The notes: a model not told the origin generated them from the sequence alone. A stretch of 64,000 bases of DNA from Kalymmatonema hyalinum WJT4-NPBG1 (GCA_019359075.1 JAHHIB010000015.1:1-64000); one strand, 5' to 3'. Positions 44,266-53,193 are shown, counted from the first letter of the stretch. Numbers and translations: made by a program.

Positions 44266-44966
44266 ATGGCACAAGTAAGTTGGTTGATGAAGACAACACA
44301 ACCAGCATTGATGAGTTACTAACTGCTGCCTTGGTGGGGAAGAGTGAAGAATTTAAAAAACGAGTTTGGGATTACGTGGGAAAATCTGGACTAGTACCGG
44401 GAGATCCATTGTTGTTAGTTCTCCTAGCAACGGGCAGATTGGAAGTTCTGCTAGAAGATGCGCCGGATACTCTAGAGCAATTGTTCAAAAACTGGAGTAA
44501 AGAAATCTCACGAAATTTGGAGTTGGTGGAATCTGCAACACTTGAACGCCAAAAGTTAGCGATCGCTCGTGCAGCTGCTGATTTGATTAAAAAGGTAGAA
44601 CAACAAGAAGCCCGTCGCTTGTCCACTATGATTCTACCCGCTGCTGGACTTGTGACAGCCATCTTGAGTTTAGGATTTATCCTTGGCATGAGTATTCCTC
44701 CTTGGTTGGAGGGTGGACTTTCCCAACCGCAGCGTCTCACTATGAACCAGCTTGAGGCGTTGCGTTGGGCAGAGTCAAATGAAGGTAAGTTTGCCCGTAA
44801 CCTAATGAAATGGAATGCCGGATATTTGGATAACAAAGAGTGTCAGAAGGACGCTCAAAGTTTAAAAGTGACACTGACTCAAGGAAATAGGAAAGCATCT
44901 TCAGGGTTTTGCATCCTATGGACAGTTCCCCCAAACGAGCGCAAGTTTGAAAATTCACCCAAATGA
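44262..44966 (+). CDS. Membrane protein of the ParM-TraL operon
   Basis: A 234-aa protein: N-terminal helical cytoplasmic part (LLTAALVGKSEEFKKRVWDY), charged coiled coil (ATLERQKLAIARAAADLIKK), one membrane segment at about 128-148 (MILPAAGLVTAILSLGFILG), and a short soluble C-terminus. Both its start and its stop overlap neighbours by ATGA, so translation is coupled. No recognised family. Perhaps anchors the ATPase to the membrane. Confidence 0.6.
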   Translation: MNGTSKLVDEDNTTSIDELLTAALVGKSEEFKKRVWDYVGKSGLVPGDPLLLVLLATGRLEVLLEDAPDTLEQLFKNWSKEISRNLELVESATLERQKLAIARAAADLIKKVEQQEARRLSTMILPAAGLVTAILSLGFILGMSIPPWLEGGLSQPQRLTMNQLEALRWAESNEGKFARNLMKWNAGYLDNKECQKDAQSLKVTLTQGNRKASSGFCILWTVPPNERKFENSPK

Positions 44967-46012
44967 GTAGCTATCCCTATATTTTAATTCCCAAGCTTTT
45001 GCTTGATTTTATGTCAAAGCAAGGAGATATGTCTGACTTCTATGTAAGGGATAAGATGGGATTTAAAGAGCAATCTTTAGAAGCAGTTTGCGAAGCAAAT
45101 TTACAACTTTTGTGGAAGCGATTGTATCAATTGGTTGGAGGACTTGTCACTATTCCTGCATGGACTACACTGTGTCACGTCCTAGTATTGCTTCCAGGCA
45201 TTATTTTATCACTTGCCGCCATTAAAGGGTTTCTGATTTTAGGAGTGTTTGGCGATTTGGGATGGCTCATGCTAACGACTTGTGGGTTGGGAGGAATGGC
45301 GCTGCTGTGGTTCATTGTTCACTTTCAAGGGAGTCAGTCGCTTGACAGTAATTTGGAACACAAGAAATCAATTCACAACCCATTACCTGAACACCTCAGT
45401 AATGTTCAAAAAAACGAAGCTTCGCCGCTGAATTCAAATAGTCAGAAACTGCACCGCCTCAAACAACTTAAACTCACACTTTACCAACAAGTCAGGCAAC
45501 CTGTGGGAAAAAGTGATGCTCCTGTTGGTGCAAGCGAACGGACATTTAGGGAGGTTATAGAGCAGCATTTTGATTCTTTGTGCGTACAAACGCAACTTAA
45601 TTTTCCTGTCACAATTAACGCTAAAGAATACGCCTACAGCACAGACTTTGCAATCGTCTTTGCAGAGATTGGGTTATCGATTGATGTTGAAGTTGATGAG
45701 CCTTATGATTACAAATCTAAACAACCAACTCATTGTATTGACAAGTCCAACGATGCAATTCGTAATCAGTATTTTATTGAGGTGAATTGGATAGTTATTC
45801 GCTTTAGTGAAGCGCAGGTTGTTCTGTATCCTCATTCTTGCTGTAAAACGATTGCTAAAGTCATTAGTAGGATAACAGGATTAAAGCGGTTTGATAAACA
45901 GTTTGTTGATATTCCCGACCTCAAGCCTACACCTATGTGGACTTATCGGCAAGCCAAAAGAATGGCGAAGGCTCGTGTCCGCGCTCGCTATTTGTCATGT
46001 CGAAGTTTTTGA
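44963..46012 (+). CDS. Membrane protein with C-terminal PD-(D/E)XK nuclease-like domain
   Basis: A 349-aa protein. Two membrane segments lie at about 74-95 and 105-127. The C-terminal ~160 residues show the arrangement of VSR/DUF559-like nucleases: YSTDFAIVFAEIGLSIDVEV followed by DEPYDYK, a Tyr/Arg helix (DKSNDAIRNQYFIEVNWIVI), then RFSEAQVVLYP. Candidate acidic residues are the Asp of STDF and the Glu/Asp of VEVDEP. The family match is by pattern; the usual Lys of D-x-K is unclear. Being last in the ParM-TraL operon and membrane-bound, it might process transferred or foreign DNA at the membrane. Confidence 0.55.
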   Translation: MSSYPYILIPKLLLDFMSKQGDMSDFYVRDKMGFKEQSLEAVCEANLQLLWKRLYQLVGGLVTIPAWTTLCHVLVLLPGIILSLAAIKGFLILGVFGDLGWLMLTTCGLGGMALLWFIVHFQGSQSLDSNLEHKKSIHNPLPEHLSNVQKNEASPLNSNSQKLHRLKQLKLTLYQQVRQPVGKSDAPVGASERTFREVIEQHFDSLCVQTQLNFPVTINAKEYAYSTDFAIVFAEIGLSIDVEVDEPYDYKSKQPTHCIDKSNDAIRNQYFIEVNWIVIRFSEAQVVLYPHSCCKTIAKVISRITGLKRFDKQFVDIPDLKPTPMWTYRQAKRMAKARVRARYLSCRSF

Positions 46013-46218
46013 ATGGTTAATACGTAAAAAGATAAATGTTAATTTGTTTTATGACCTAAGGCAGTTTTGTATGTTTGCTTCGGCTTATTGTTTTGATATT
46101 CATAACATACAACATCAGTCGCTTTAGAGGACAAATTATTAGATATAAGGAATTTGAATGTAAATTAAGAGTGAGAGAAGATTTGTAAGTCGAACCATTA
46201 GTTACAGGTAGTTAAATA

Positions 46219-46590
46219 ATGAATACTAATCTAGCTACGAACGCAGAGTACCTAATTTCTGAAATTGTGCAGGAAGTTTTAAAAGACTATCCATCAATAA
46301 GAGAGTCGGTTGAAACTTACCGGGAATTTTCTGATTTTGATAGTGAGTACCATCCTCAACAAGTCAATGTTTACTTGGATGATTGCTGGGCTGCTGGTTG
46401 GAAATCTAATGGTCAAGTTGATGCAATGCCCAGTTTGTTATTAACAACTACTGCACGTCCAGAAGTAGTGGAAATTGAGGTAGATGGTGAACCAGGGCTA
46501 ATTTTAGTGCAAGGTGTAGAAGTCCTCAATCGCATTGAAAATATTTCTGGTCACGAATTATGGCTGGTTAATAAAGAAGCAGCTGCCTAA
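46219..46590 (+). CDS. Hypothetical protein (123 aa)
   Basis: A small acidic protein (MNTNLATNAEYLISEIVQEV) with an alpha/beta pattern and a beta-rich C-terminal half (VVEIEVDGEPGLILVQGVEV). No signal or membrane segment, no recognised family. It stands between the ParM-TraL operon and the paralogue of the conjugation accessory protein, all on the same strand. Confidence 0.55.
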   Translation: MNTNLATNAEYLISEIVQEVLKDYPSIRESVETYREFSDFDSEYHPQQVNVYLDDCWAAGWKSNGQVDAMPSLLLTTTARPEVVEIEVDGEPGLILVQGVEVLNRIENISGHELWLVNKEAAA

Positions 46591-46640
46591 GCACCAATAG
46601 AATTTACAGTTCATAAAAATGTTTTTTGCAGGAGTGACAT

Positions 46641-47993
46641 ATGGCTGCAACAAGAGCGCTTTTATCGATAGAGCAAACCCAGGAATTTATCCAAGAATTG
46701 GCAAACCGAATGGATGCTAAATCTGGGGATAAGATTAATATCCAGATGGGGAAAAACTCAGTTTATGAGGGTGTTGTTGGACAGGAACCAGAGATGAGTA
46801 AGCTCACAGAAACTCGTGTAGGAGTGTTGCGAGCAGCGATTGATATGGATACTCCTGCACTTGGACAAAAGGGTGAGCCTTCCAACATTAAACAGGCGCT
46901 TGTGATTGAAAAGAACGACGAAGAGGTGTTTCGATTTGAGAAAGGTCAAGTCATTGAGAGTCAATTAATTGAACCAGAAATCACAAATTCACAATCAGCC
47001 CAAATAGAGGGAGTAGAAGTTGTTTCCCAAGATAAAGTGGCATTTGAGTCTGTAACTCCTTTTGAGGTAATTCATAAGGAAGTAGACGCATCTCAATTAA
47101 GAGAAGAAAGTCATGTTCGCGCCTCCACCAAACAATTTATCGAAGAGAAAGAGCAGCAAGCTCAACTTCAACGAGAGGAGAACTCGAAAAACTGGCAGTG
47201 GTTCCAAATGTCCAAAATTGAGGAGAGGCAGGGCGCTTACTCTGGTTCAGTCTCCATTGAAGCAATTCAGGAATTAGCGGTGAGTAAAGCTCCGGTGCCA
47301 GAGAATCTGCGTTCAGAACGGGATGGTGCAGTTCAAAAAGCCCAGCAGTTTGTCCTCCAAGTTGCTCATAAGGCACTCCAACAAGAAGGTAAAGAACTTG
47401 TCCCTAGTGTCAGAACAGCGACAGTAAGTGGCTATACCATTACCCAAAATCAGGCAACAGGTGATTTATCAATTGACAAATCGAATCAAACGTTTTTGCG
47501 GCATGATACAGGAAAGATTGAGCAGAGTTACCGTCCTGATGGAGTTCTCAAGGCTAAAGGAGACGAAGTGACTCATAACCGTTTGTTGACCAAAGATTTG
47601 GACAACTTTGATTACATCGAGCGCAAGCAACTGACGCGGGATAGTCTTGCTCCGTTACGTGACATGGTAAATGTGTACGGCAAAGAAGGGAAGGTACCAA
47701 TTGAGACGTGGGTAGGTGGCACTAGAGAGAATGCAAAGATTGAGAAAATGCAAGGTCGTGCCTTTGTTTCCGAAAAGGCAGGGATGCAAATTATTGATTC
47801 TGGCAAACATTTGCAAGTTCGAGATATGGAAGGTAACCTCCAGATGAAGGCTTATGGTGACAAGGTGGAAAAGCCATTTACAAGGGAGCAGGTTAAAGAC
47901 TTTCAAGCACGTTATGCGGTTGTCCAGCAGCTAAGAGCAGAGCGCACTGGGCAATTGCAGAAACAATCGGCGGGCATGGAAATAGGAGGATAG
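46641..47993 (+). CDS. Accessory protein paralogous to 25600-27036
   Basis: A 450-aa cytoplasmic protein. The N-terminal beta motif (KINIQMGKNSVYEGVVGQEP) and mid-protein VSGYTITQNQATGDLSIDKS match, in order, those of the conjugation-operon protein at 25600-27036. Between them is charged, helical sequence. The C-terminal ~150 residues (QGRAFVSEKAGMQIIDSGKH, LQVRDMEGNLQMKAYGD) contain beta-rich repeats not seen in the paralogue. GGAG precedes the ATG. It may act in relaxosome assembly on the MobV side. Function inferred only from this link. Confidence 0.6.
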   Translation: MAATRALLSIEQTQEFIQELANRMDAKSGDKINIQMGKNSVYEGVVGQEPEMSKLTETRVGVLRAAIDMDTPALGQKGEPSNIKQALVIEKNDEEVFRFEKGQVIESQLIEPEITNSQSAQIEGVEVVSQDKVAFESVTPFEVIHKEVDASQLREESHVRASTKQFIEEKEQQAQLQREENSKNWQWFQMSKIEERQGAYSGSVSIEAIQELAVSKAPVPENLRSERDGAVQKAQQFVLQVAHKALQQEGKELVPSVRTATVSGYTITQNQATGDLSIDKSNQTFLRHDTGKIEQSYRPDGVLKAKGDEVTHNRLLTKDLDNFDYIERKQLTRDSLAPLRDMVNVYGKEGKVPIETWVGGTRENAKIEKMQGRAFVSEKAGMQIIDSGKHLQVRDMEGNLQMKAYGDKVEKPFTREQVKDFQARYAVVQQLRAERTGQLQKQSAGMEIGG

Positions 47994-48410
47994 AGGTGGT
48001 GAGCGATACGCCTGAAGGCGTCTGCGCTCTCGTCCCGAACGCTCTTTGCGTGTCCCTATGTCCTCCGGACATGCAAAGAGCGTTCGCGCAATCGCACGGA
48101 GTACCCGCTAAAGGCGAACGCTCCTCTTAGGAGGTTATCCCTTCTGAAAACTCCTGTCAATTCGCTACGAATTTGTAAAATTCTGTACTTAATTGCAAAT
48201 AATCCTGGTTTGAAAATGCCTTGATTGCGGGTCACTACAGGTAGCGATGAGCTGGCTATAGTAGAGCACAAATGACACAAAAGTGGATACAAGTTGCACT
48301 ACTTGTAAGTGATGAAATTTTTCACTCTACCTTCATAGTATATAAATCATGTCACAAGAGCAAAAAACTACCATACCAAGTACAAGCCAGGATTTTACAG
48401 TTTCGGAAGT
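47994..48410. other. 417-bp gap with GC-rich dispersed repeats, no gene
   Basis: Directly after the gene ends there is a GC-rich repeat (ATACGCC-TGAA-GGCGT, 48007-48024) and a large hairpin (48036-48086). The remainder (48140-48410) is AT-rich, with a small inverted repeat TACAAGT/ACTTGTA at 48288-48307. No coding frame is credible. Confidence 0.6.
48036..48086. repeat. Long hairpin with 20-bp arms
   Basis: The arms at 48036-48055 and 48067-48086 match at 19 of 20 positions (CGAACGCTCTTTGC then TGTCC with one mismatch), with an 11-base loop. GC-rich dispersed repeat of the Nostocales type; could be a terminator for the gene at 46641 but lacks a T-run. Confidence 0.8.
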
Positions 48411-48716
48411 TTAATTTTTGATTGTTAATTCCAGTGACAATTGACCAGGAGAGATATTTCCTCGTCCAAATCGGTGGTAATGGAGATGACAGCTACTGCA
48501 CAAAGGGGCAAGATTTTCTAATCGATTATCTTCTGGATTAAAGTTCCAATGATGAACTTGAAGAGTATAAGCTCTACGTTCAGATAAAGTCCAACTTTGA
48601 GTTTTTTCACCCGGTTTCAAACAAACCCTACCACACTTTTGGCAACACCACCCTACTGATTCTTTCACAGCGGTGGCTATTTCTTTCCAGTTTGATGCAT
48701 AGCGACTTTTGCTCAT
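48411..48716 (-). CDS. HNH endonuclease
   Basis: A 101-aa protein from ATG 48716 (MSKSRYASNWKEIATAVKES); the longer frame upstream adds low-quality sequence. Zinc-binding Cys pairs (CCQKCGRVC, and CSSCHLHYH) bracket the HNH core LQVHHWNFNPEDNRLENLAP. These are the standard H-N-H metal and catalytic residues. Small standalone HNH proteins of this kind are common in mobile DNA. It stands alone here; its target is unknown. Confidence 0.85.
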   Translation of the reverse strand: MSKSRYASNWKEIATAVKESVGWCCQKCGRVCLKPGEKTQSWTLSERRAYTLQVHHWNFNPEDNRLENLAPLCSSCHLHYHRFGRGNISPGQLSLELTIKN

Positions 48717-48758
48717 TATTATGTCAATTTTTATACAAAAAATGTGTAAAAGACATGA

Positions 48759-48965
48759 ATGACATCTGATTCGTTGGCAATTGTAACTCATGAAATGGGA
48801 TTTGCCAGAGTTGCTGCTAGTCGAATTATGTTCCTCGAGCAAGGGTGTTTGATAGAGGACACTACACCAAGTGAATTTTTGAACACTCCTCAGTGGGAGC
48901 GCAAAGCAGTTTCTAGAAAAAATGCTGTAGCTCAGAGTATTCTTCAGATAAATAGACTGCAGTGA
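48759..48965 (+). pseudogene. C-terminal fragment of an amino-acid ABC transporter ATPase
   Basis: The frame SDSLAIVTHEMGFARVAASR ... IMFLEQGCLIEDTTPSEFLN matches the end of GlnQ/HisP-type ATP-binding proteins, including the switch His (VTHEMGFA). Walker A, signature and Walker B parts are absent, since the region upstream is the HNH gene on the opposite strand. A leftover of a gene broken by rearrangement. Confidence 0.8.
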
Positions 48966-49038
48966 TGAAATCAGACTTGTGATCTATGGTAAGTTCAACC
49001 GCTTGCAAGGCTTTAAAAATTCAGTACTTTTCCATGAT

Positions 49039-50463
49039 TTACACCAACTTCTTGATATCTCCATAAGCTCTGTAGAAGCCTCCCTGGCTAGCTTCTCGAA
49101 TTTCCTGCACGAGGTAACGGCTGCCCTCGTGCCGAATATCTCTGGGAAACTGCACCATCCACTCTGGGTTGTACCCAACAGAGACAACCCGCACTCGCAG
49201 TTTGCCCTCCTGACGGAAACATTCGACTATCACCCCCGCAGAGGAATCAGATACAGTTTCTAGGGTGGTCGCAACAGTTGCTGCAGGGGCTTCTTGAGCT
49301 TGGATAGAGACGACTTTCGGGAGTTGTCCAGCTTGGGCAGCTTCAATTGCCTTCGTGCTGGCATCAATGCAGGACAGCACACCATCGGTTGTGACGATGT
49401 AGAGGCGCTCTCCCCAGAACTGCATTGAAAGTGCTGAACCACAACCCGTTCCTAATTTCCACAGTCGCTTGCCCTTCTGGTCAAAACAGTAGATGGAAGA
49501 CGAGCTATCTCCTGCAAAAACATACTGACCTCTAGCAGCTGTAGCGCAGGAGTATACCGAAGCATCACAAGTATAGATGCTTTGAGGCTCGCCACTCGCT
49601 TTGCTGAAACTGTAAATTTTCTTGCTGCTGGTTCCTGCGTAAACTGTATCCGCTTCTTGCCAGCCAAATAGCACACTACCCTCTGTGGCTTGGTGCCAGA
49701 GTTGCCGTCCCTGTTCGCGTTCATACAGGGTCACACCTCTGGTGTGACCCTGATAAAACCCTTGGGTATCACATCGTACCATCCAACCCAACTTACCTGA
49801 ACTGAGGCGCGTCCACTGCACCTCTCCTTCGGGATCAATCTTGGCTAACCCCCCGTTGGCATCAGACACGCCAAGAATGCCATCGTGGATATCCAGCCAA
49901 AAAATATCAACATGCTCGTCAATCTCATAAGCTAGCCGAGGCAGCTTGCCAGTGAGATCATAAACGTTGCCATCGTCACATCCGACATAAATCCAGACAT
50001 CATCCGCCACAATGCATTTAACTCCCTCTGGCAACTGGTACTGATTTAACACTTGCCCTTGGTGATCGAGCTTAAAGACTTGCCCCTGTTGATTGCCCAG
50101 CCAGCAGTGCTCACCATCGATGAAAATACCAAAAGCCGGAGAGCCAGAGTCAAAGCGCCATAGAATCGGCGCTCGCAGACCTGTTGATGGGGTGCTGGTA
50201 ACCTGACGACGGGTACTAGGACGCTTCTGTCGCCCACCCATGACTGCATACTCATAGCCTTTTTTCAGTTTTTCTTTAATCTTCTTGTCTGCTTCTGCCT
50301 TGGCTTTTTCAGGAGTTGCATAGGTTTTGGTCTGGATTTGTCCCGATTCACTAATTCGACCAAAACGGATGCGAACTTCAGCCCCATCAACCGTGACTTC
50401 ATAAAACTTGTGGGAACTTCCAGAGGCCTCAGACAGTTCTAGATAAGTTATCTGTGCTGACAT
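49039..50463 (-). CDS. WGR-domain protein with a beta-propeller
   Basis: A 474-aa protein. Residues ~1-75 are a WGR domain (TYLELSEASGSSHKFYEVTV; VRIRFGRISESGQIQTKTY), a nucleic-acid- or poly-ADP-ribose-associated module. Residues ~100-380 are PQQ/WD40-like propeller repeats (WIYVGCDDGNVYDLTGKLP; QYVFAGDSSSSIYCFDQKGK). A distinct C-terminal ~60-residue module (GYNPEWMVQFPRDIRHEGSR) follows. No enzyme motif is seen. WGR-propeller proteins may sense DNA or ligands; a role beside the STAND cluster is only suggested by proximity. Confidence 0.75.
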   Translation of the reverse strand: MSAQITYLELSEASGSSHKFYEVTVDGAEVRIRFGRISESGQIQTKTYATPEKAKAEADKKIKEKLKKGYEYAVMGGRQKRPSTRRQVTSTPSTGLRAPILWRFDSGSPAFGIFIDGEHCWLGNQQGQVFKLDHQGQVLNQYQLPEGVKCIVADDVWIYVGCDDGNVYDLTGKLPRLAYEIDEHVDIFWLDIHDGILGVSDANGGLAKIDPEGEVQWTRLSSGKLGWMVRCDTQGFYQGHTRGVTLYEREQGRQLWHQATEGSVLFGWQEADTVYAGTSSKKIYSFSKASGEPQSIYTCDASVYSCATAARGQYVFAGDSSSSIYCFDQKGKRLWKLGTGCGSALSMQFWGERLYIVTTDGVLSCIDASTKAIEAAQAGQLPKVVSIQAQEAPAATVATTLETVSDSSAGVIVECFRQEGKLRVRVVSVGYNPEWMVQFPRDIRHEGSRYLVQEIREASQGGFYRAYGDIKKLV

Positions 50464-50699
50464 GGTGCATACTTTTTAAGGGTGCAGGAGGATTAATCAA
50501 AATAATGCCCTAAACTGTTCTAAATTTTACCAATTCACCTGACTACTTTGGTAGAGTTAAGACTAGTAAAGTCGAAAAAATCATACAGATAGAGGTCGCG
50601 CAACTGGGTGAGCACATACACAAAGTTCGGGAAACTGATACCGTTCGCTTGCTGAGGTTTGCCGTCAAGTACCTAGGACTTTAATGGATTGGTACAGAT

Positions 50700-50984
50700 T
50701 CAGCTGGCTAATTTTAGTAGGGCACGCTTGCACAACCTAAGCGACTGACGGAGCCGTATTACCAATTTTCGGAGATGTCTAATGGCTTTTGGGGTTGGCG
50801 TATATCTGGGTTGGCGATAGTAACGGAGTCCAAATCCAAATTCTTGCCACAAGGCACGAAATTCATACTGGGTTAGACTTTGGTAGAACACTCCTGCTTT
50901 GGTGCGATTGCGCAAAGCCCAGACGCCAGAGGCGTATCGCCGTTTACCACGAAAAAATGAGGGTTTTACAAACATAATTTTCAA
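50700..50984 (-). CDS. Hypothetical small basic protein (94 aa)
   Basis: Very basic (many Arg/Lys) with a Tyr/Arg-rich centre (FGFGLRYYRQPRYTPTPKAI) and a C-terminal basic helix (RHLRKLVIRLRQSLRLCKRA). Residues ~14-28 derive from a palindromic repeat (GGCGATACGCC...GGCGTCTGGG), so the true gene may have lost its original N-terminus. Could bind nucleic acid. Function unknown. Confidence 0.4.
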   Translation of the reverse strand: MKIMFVKPSFFRGKRRYASGVWALRNRTKAGVFYQSLTQYEFRALWQEFGFGLRYYRQPRYTPTPKAIRHLRKLVIRLRQSLRLCKRALLKLAS

Positions 50985-51020
50985 TTAGTCCGCGAATATT
51001 TTCACATAGTCTGCGACAAT

Positions 51021-51110
51021 TTTCACGCTGGGCCGCGAACCGACAGCTTTCACGCTGGGCCGCGAACCGACAGCTTTCACGCTGGGCCGCGAACCGACAG
51101 CTTTCACGCT
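51021..51110. repeat. 27-bp direct repeats upstream of the RHH gene
   Basis: Three exact 27-bp units begin TTTCACGCTGGGCCGCGAAC at 51021, 51048 and 51075; a fourth partial unit starts at 51102. Degenerate 21-bp relatives (TTTTCA...GTCYGCGA) precede them from about 50979. Direct repeats ahead of an RHH gene are typical of plasmid centromeres or replication-control sites. Confidence 0.85.
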
Positions 51111-51162
51111 CCCGTTGTCTCTTGTAAACTGTCTATCCAGTGGTGTATAAACTGGTGTAGAA

Positions 51163-51750
51163 ATGGCAAAAGTTGAACGAGAATCAATTAACTTTAAGCT
51201 TCCCAAGTCCTTGATCAAAGAGCTTAGGGCAAAAGCTCGCGAGCTGAACACCACAGCTACAGATTTGGTCACCCAAGGTTTACACCACGTTCTTGGTTCT
51301 TCAGATAGTACAGATAATAATGTAGAAACTCGTCTACACCAACTAGAAGAAGAATTGCAGCATTTGGCTCCTCGTATAGAAAAGCGTGCAGAAAGTAGTA
51401 CAGAAACTCAGCAACAACAACGCTTTAGTGATTTGGAACAACAGATAAAAGTACTCGCCAATCGATTAGCACTCATTGAGTCAGCCTTGGTGCAACTACA
51501 ACGCAACCCAAGTACTCAAAGGGGGCGCAAATCATCTGGCTACCCGTACTATCAACAAGCCAGTATAGAATTACAACCAATGCCAGAAGAAAACCTTGCT
51601 AAAAGACTCGCGGTTGATGTAGCCAATCTGAGCAATCAACGCCAAACCCTAAGTCCAAAGGAATTTCTGTCATGGTCCCGGTCACGCGACCCAGGCAGTG
51701 TGGGCTGGCGCTACCAGGAGCAGGAGGCTATTTATTTTCCGGTGAAATGA
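51163..51750 (+). CDS. Ribbon-helix-helix (CopG/ParG-like) DNA-binding protein with coiled coil
   Basis: A 195-aa protein. The N-terminal ~50 residues (INFKLPKSLIKELRAKAREL) have the RHH strand-helix-helix pattern. Residues ~65-120 form a coiled coil (NRLALIESALVQLQ). The C-terminal segment is conserved-looking (GSVGWRYQEQEAIYFPVK). The repeat array immediately upstream is probably its binding site; GTGGTGTA and CTGGTGTA near 51140-51158 may be further half-sites. Roles in partition or copy control are inferred. Confidence 0.65.
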   Translation: MAKVERESINFKLPKSLIKELRAKARELNTTATDLVTQGLHHVLGSSDSTDNNVETRLHQLEEELQHLAPRIEKRAESSTETQQQQRFSDLEQQIKVLANRLALIESALVQLQRNPSTQRGRKSSGYPYYQQASIELQPMPEENLAKRLAVDVANLSNQRQTLSPKEFLSWSRSRDPGSVGWRYQEQEAIYFPVK

Positions 51751-51943
51751 AAATAGGTGCGCGGTGTGGCTCAAGTTTAGTTTGTCCCGTACTCAGTTAG
51801 TGATTTTGATGGCGATTGCGCGGAGCGTACTGCCCTTACGGGCGATCGCCTAATTGTCAAACAAGTTTAGATCAAAGGAGTGTCCACCAAAACACTCCTT
51901 TACAGAAGTTGGGTCTAGATCTGTGCTAAGTTAATTATCGAAA

Positions 51944-52930
51944 ATGAATCTTTTCGATAGTTGTATGTCGTCTGATGATGGGTCGCATTCACTCTCGTTG
52001 ACCAATCCGTTTGCCATTGCTGCGGAACGTAACCTTTTGGAAGAGTTACTGGTGGGCAAGCGTAATAAAAGTACCCGTCATGAATACGCTAAAGATTTAA
52101 AGAACTTTTTTGTGACAGTGTGTGGTCAGGAACCAACTCCCACTCTAGTGGCTCAATTTCTGCAAATGGACAGGTTTGCGGCAGTTACCCTAGTTTTGCG
52201 TTACAAAGCGACTTTGGTTGACCTTGGGTTGAAGGAAGCGACTGTTAATCGTCGCTTAGCCGCTATCAAGTCATTGGTTAACTACGCATATAAGGTGGGT
52301 AAGTGTGATTGGACTTTGGCAGATATTAAGAGCGAGAAAGTGACTCCTTACCGAGATACAACAGGAATTAGCCCGGAAGCATTTAAAAAAATGCTTTTGG
52401 TACCAGACCGAGAAACTTTAAAAGGCAAACGCGATTATGCGCTGCTGCGGCTATTGTGGGCGAATGCCCTCAGACGTGAGGAGATTTCCCGCTGCAATAT
52501 TGAGGATTTGGATTTAGAAGCCAGGACTTTGAGTATTCTGGGGAAAGGAAGGGGAACCCAGAAGGAAAACATTGACTTGAAACCTAAAACCTGTGATGCA
52601 CTTCAGGATTGGTTGCTCTCTCGGTGTGAACTTGACATTAAGCAACCGCTGTTTATCTCGCTGCGACCTCATTATGGGCATAGGTTGACGGGAGATGGAA
52701 TTCGCAAGATTGTCGTGGCTATTGCGAAAGTTGCTGGTATTTCTAAAACCGTTAGCCCGCACAGAGTTAGACATTCGTCGGTCACTGCGGCACTAGATGT
52801 GAGTGGGGGAGATGTCAGAAGCGTTCAAAAGTTGAGCCGTCATGCGAATCTGAACACTTTAATGATTTATGACGACAACCGCACCAAAGCCCAGGGTAAA
52901 ATTACAGGTTTACTAGAAGATTTAGTTTGA
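51944..52930 (+). CDS. Tyrosine recombinase (XerC/D-like)
   Basis: A 328-aa site-specific recombinase. The catalytic residues are present: first Arg in LLWANALRREEIS (about 176), Lys in LGKGRGTQKENI (about 204), H-x-x-R in SPHRVRHSS (about 272-275), His in LSRHANLNT (about 298), and nucleophile Tyr in MIYDDNR (about 306). The N-terminal SAM-like domain (TRHEYAKDLKNFFVTVCGQE) is intact. Probably resolves plasmid multimers or drives integration. STAND gene remnants lie just downstream on the opposite strand. Confidence 0.9.
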   Translation: MNLFDSCMSSDDGSHSLSLTNPFAIAAERNLLEELLVGKRNKSTRHEYAKDLKNFFVTVCGQEPTPTLVAQFLQMDRFAAVTLVLRYKATLVDLGLKEATVNRRLAAIKSLVNYAYKVGKCDWTLADIKSEKVTPYRDTTGISPEAFKKMLLVPDRETLKGKRDYALLRLLWANALRREEISRCNIEDLDLEARTLSILGKGRGTQKENIDLKPKTCDALQDWLLSRCELDIKQPLFISLRPHYGHRLTGDGIRKIVVAIAKVAGISKTVSPHRVRHSSVTAALDVSGGDVRSVQKLSRHANLNTLMIYDDNRTKAQGKITGLLEDLV

Positions 52931-53002
52931 ATGCACACTTCTACTATCCGTCAAAATTGCTTTGACAGACTACTAGTTCCACCAAATGAGATGCCAGGAA
53001 TC

Positions 53003-53193
53003 CTAAAGCATAGTGACCGCACTTTTCCCCACTCCTGGTTCCCTGGTCAGGATGAAGAACCGTTCGTTGTCCTGTTGCAACCATCGGTCAATCTCCTCAA
53101 AAACCCACTCCCGCCCCGTGAAGCCTTCGGTGAGCTTTCGATATCACGGTCAGAGGCGATCGCTTTCATTTGAGTTACAATAGTTCCAGTCAT
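53003..53193 (-). pseudogene. STAND NTPase module fragment A (frameshifted)
   Basis: Starts MTGTIVTQMKAIASDRDIES at 53193, the same beginning as the genes at 56847 and 61377 including the upstream TTAGAGCAA. A one-base deletion (GAAAGCTC for GAAAGGCTC) throws it out of frame; the following DNA still encodes the P-loop region (TREPGVGKSAV) in the other frame before the homology ends. A dead fragment, inverted relative to the main array. Confidence 0.8.

Noticed and set aside
51021-51110. Short direct repeats that could look like a CRISPR array
   Set aside because: The units are contiguous without spacers, and no cas genes are present.
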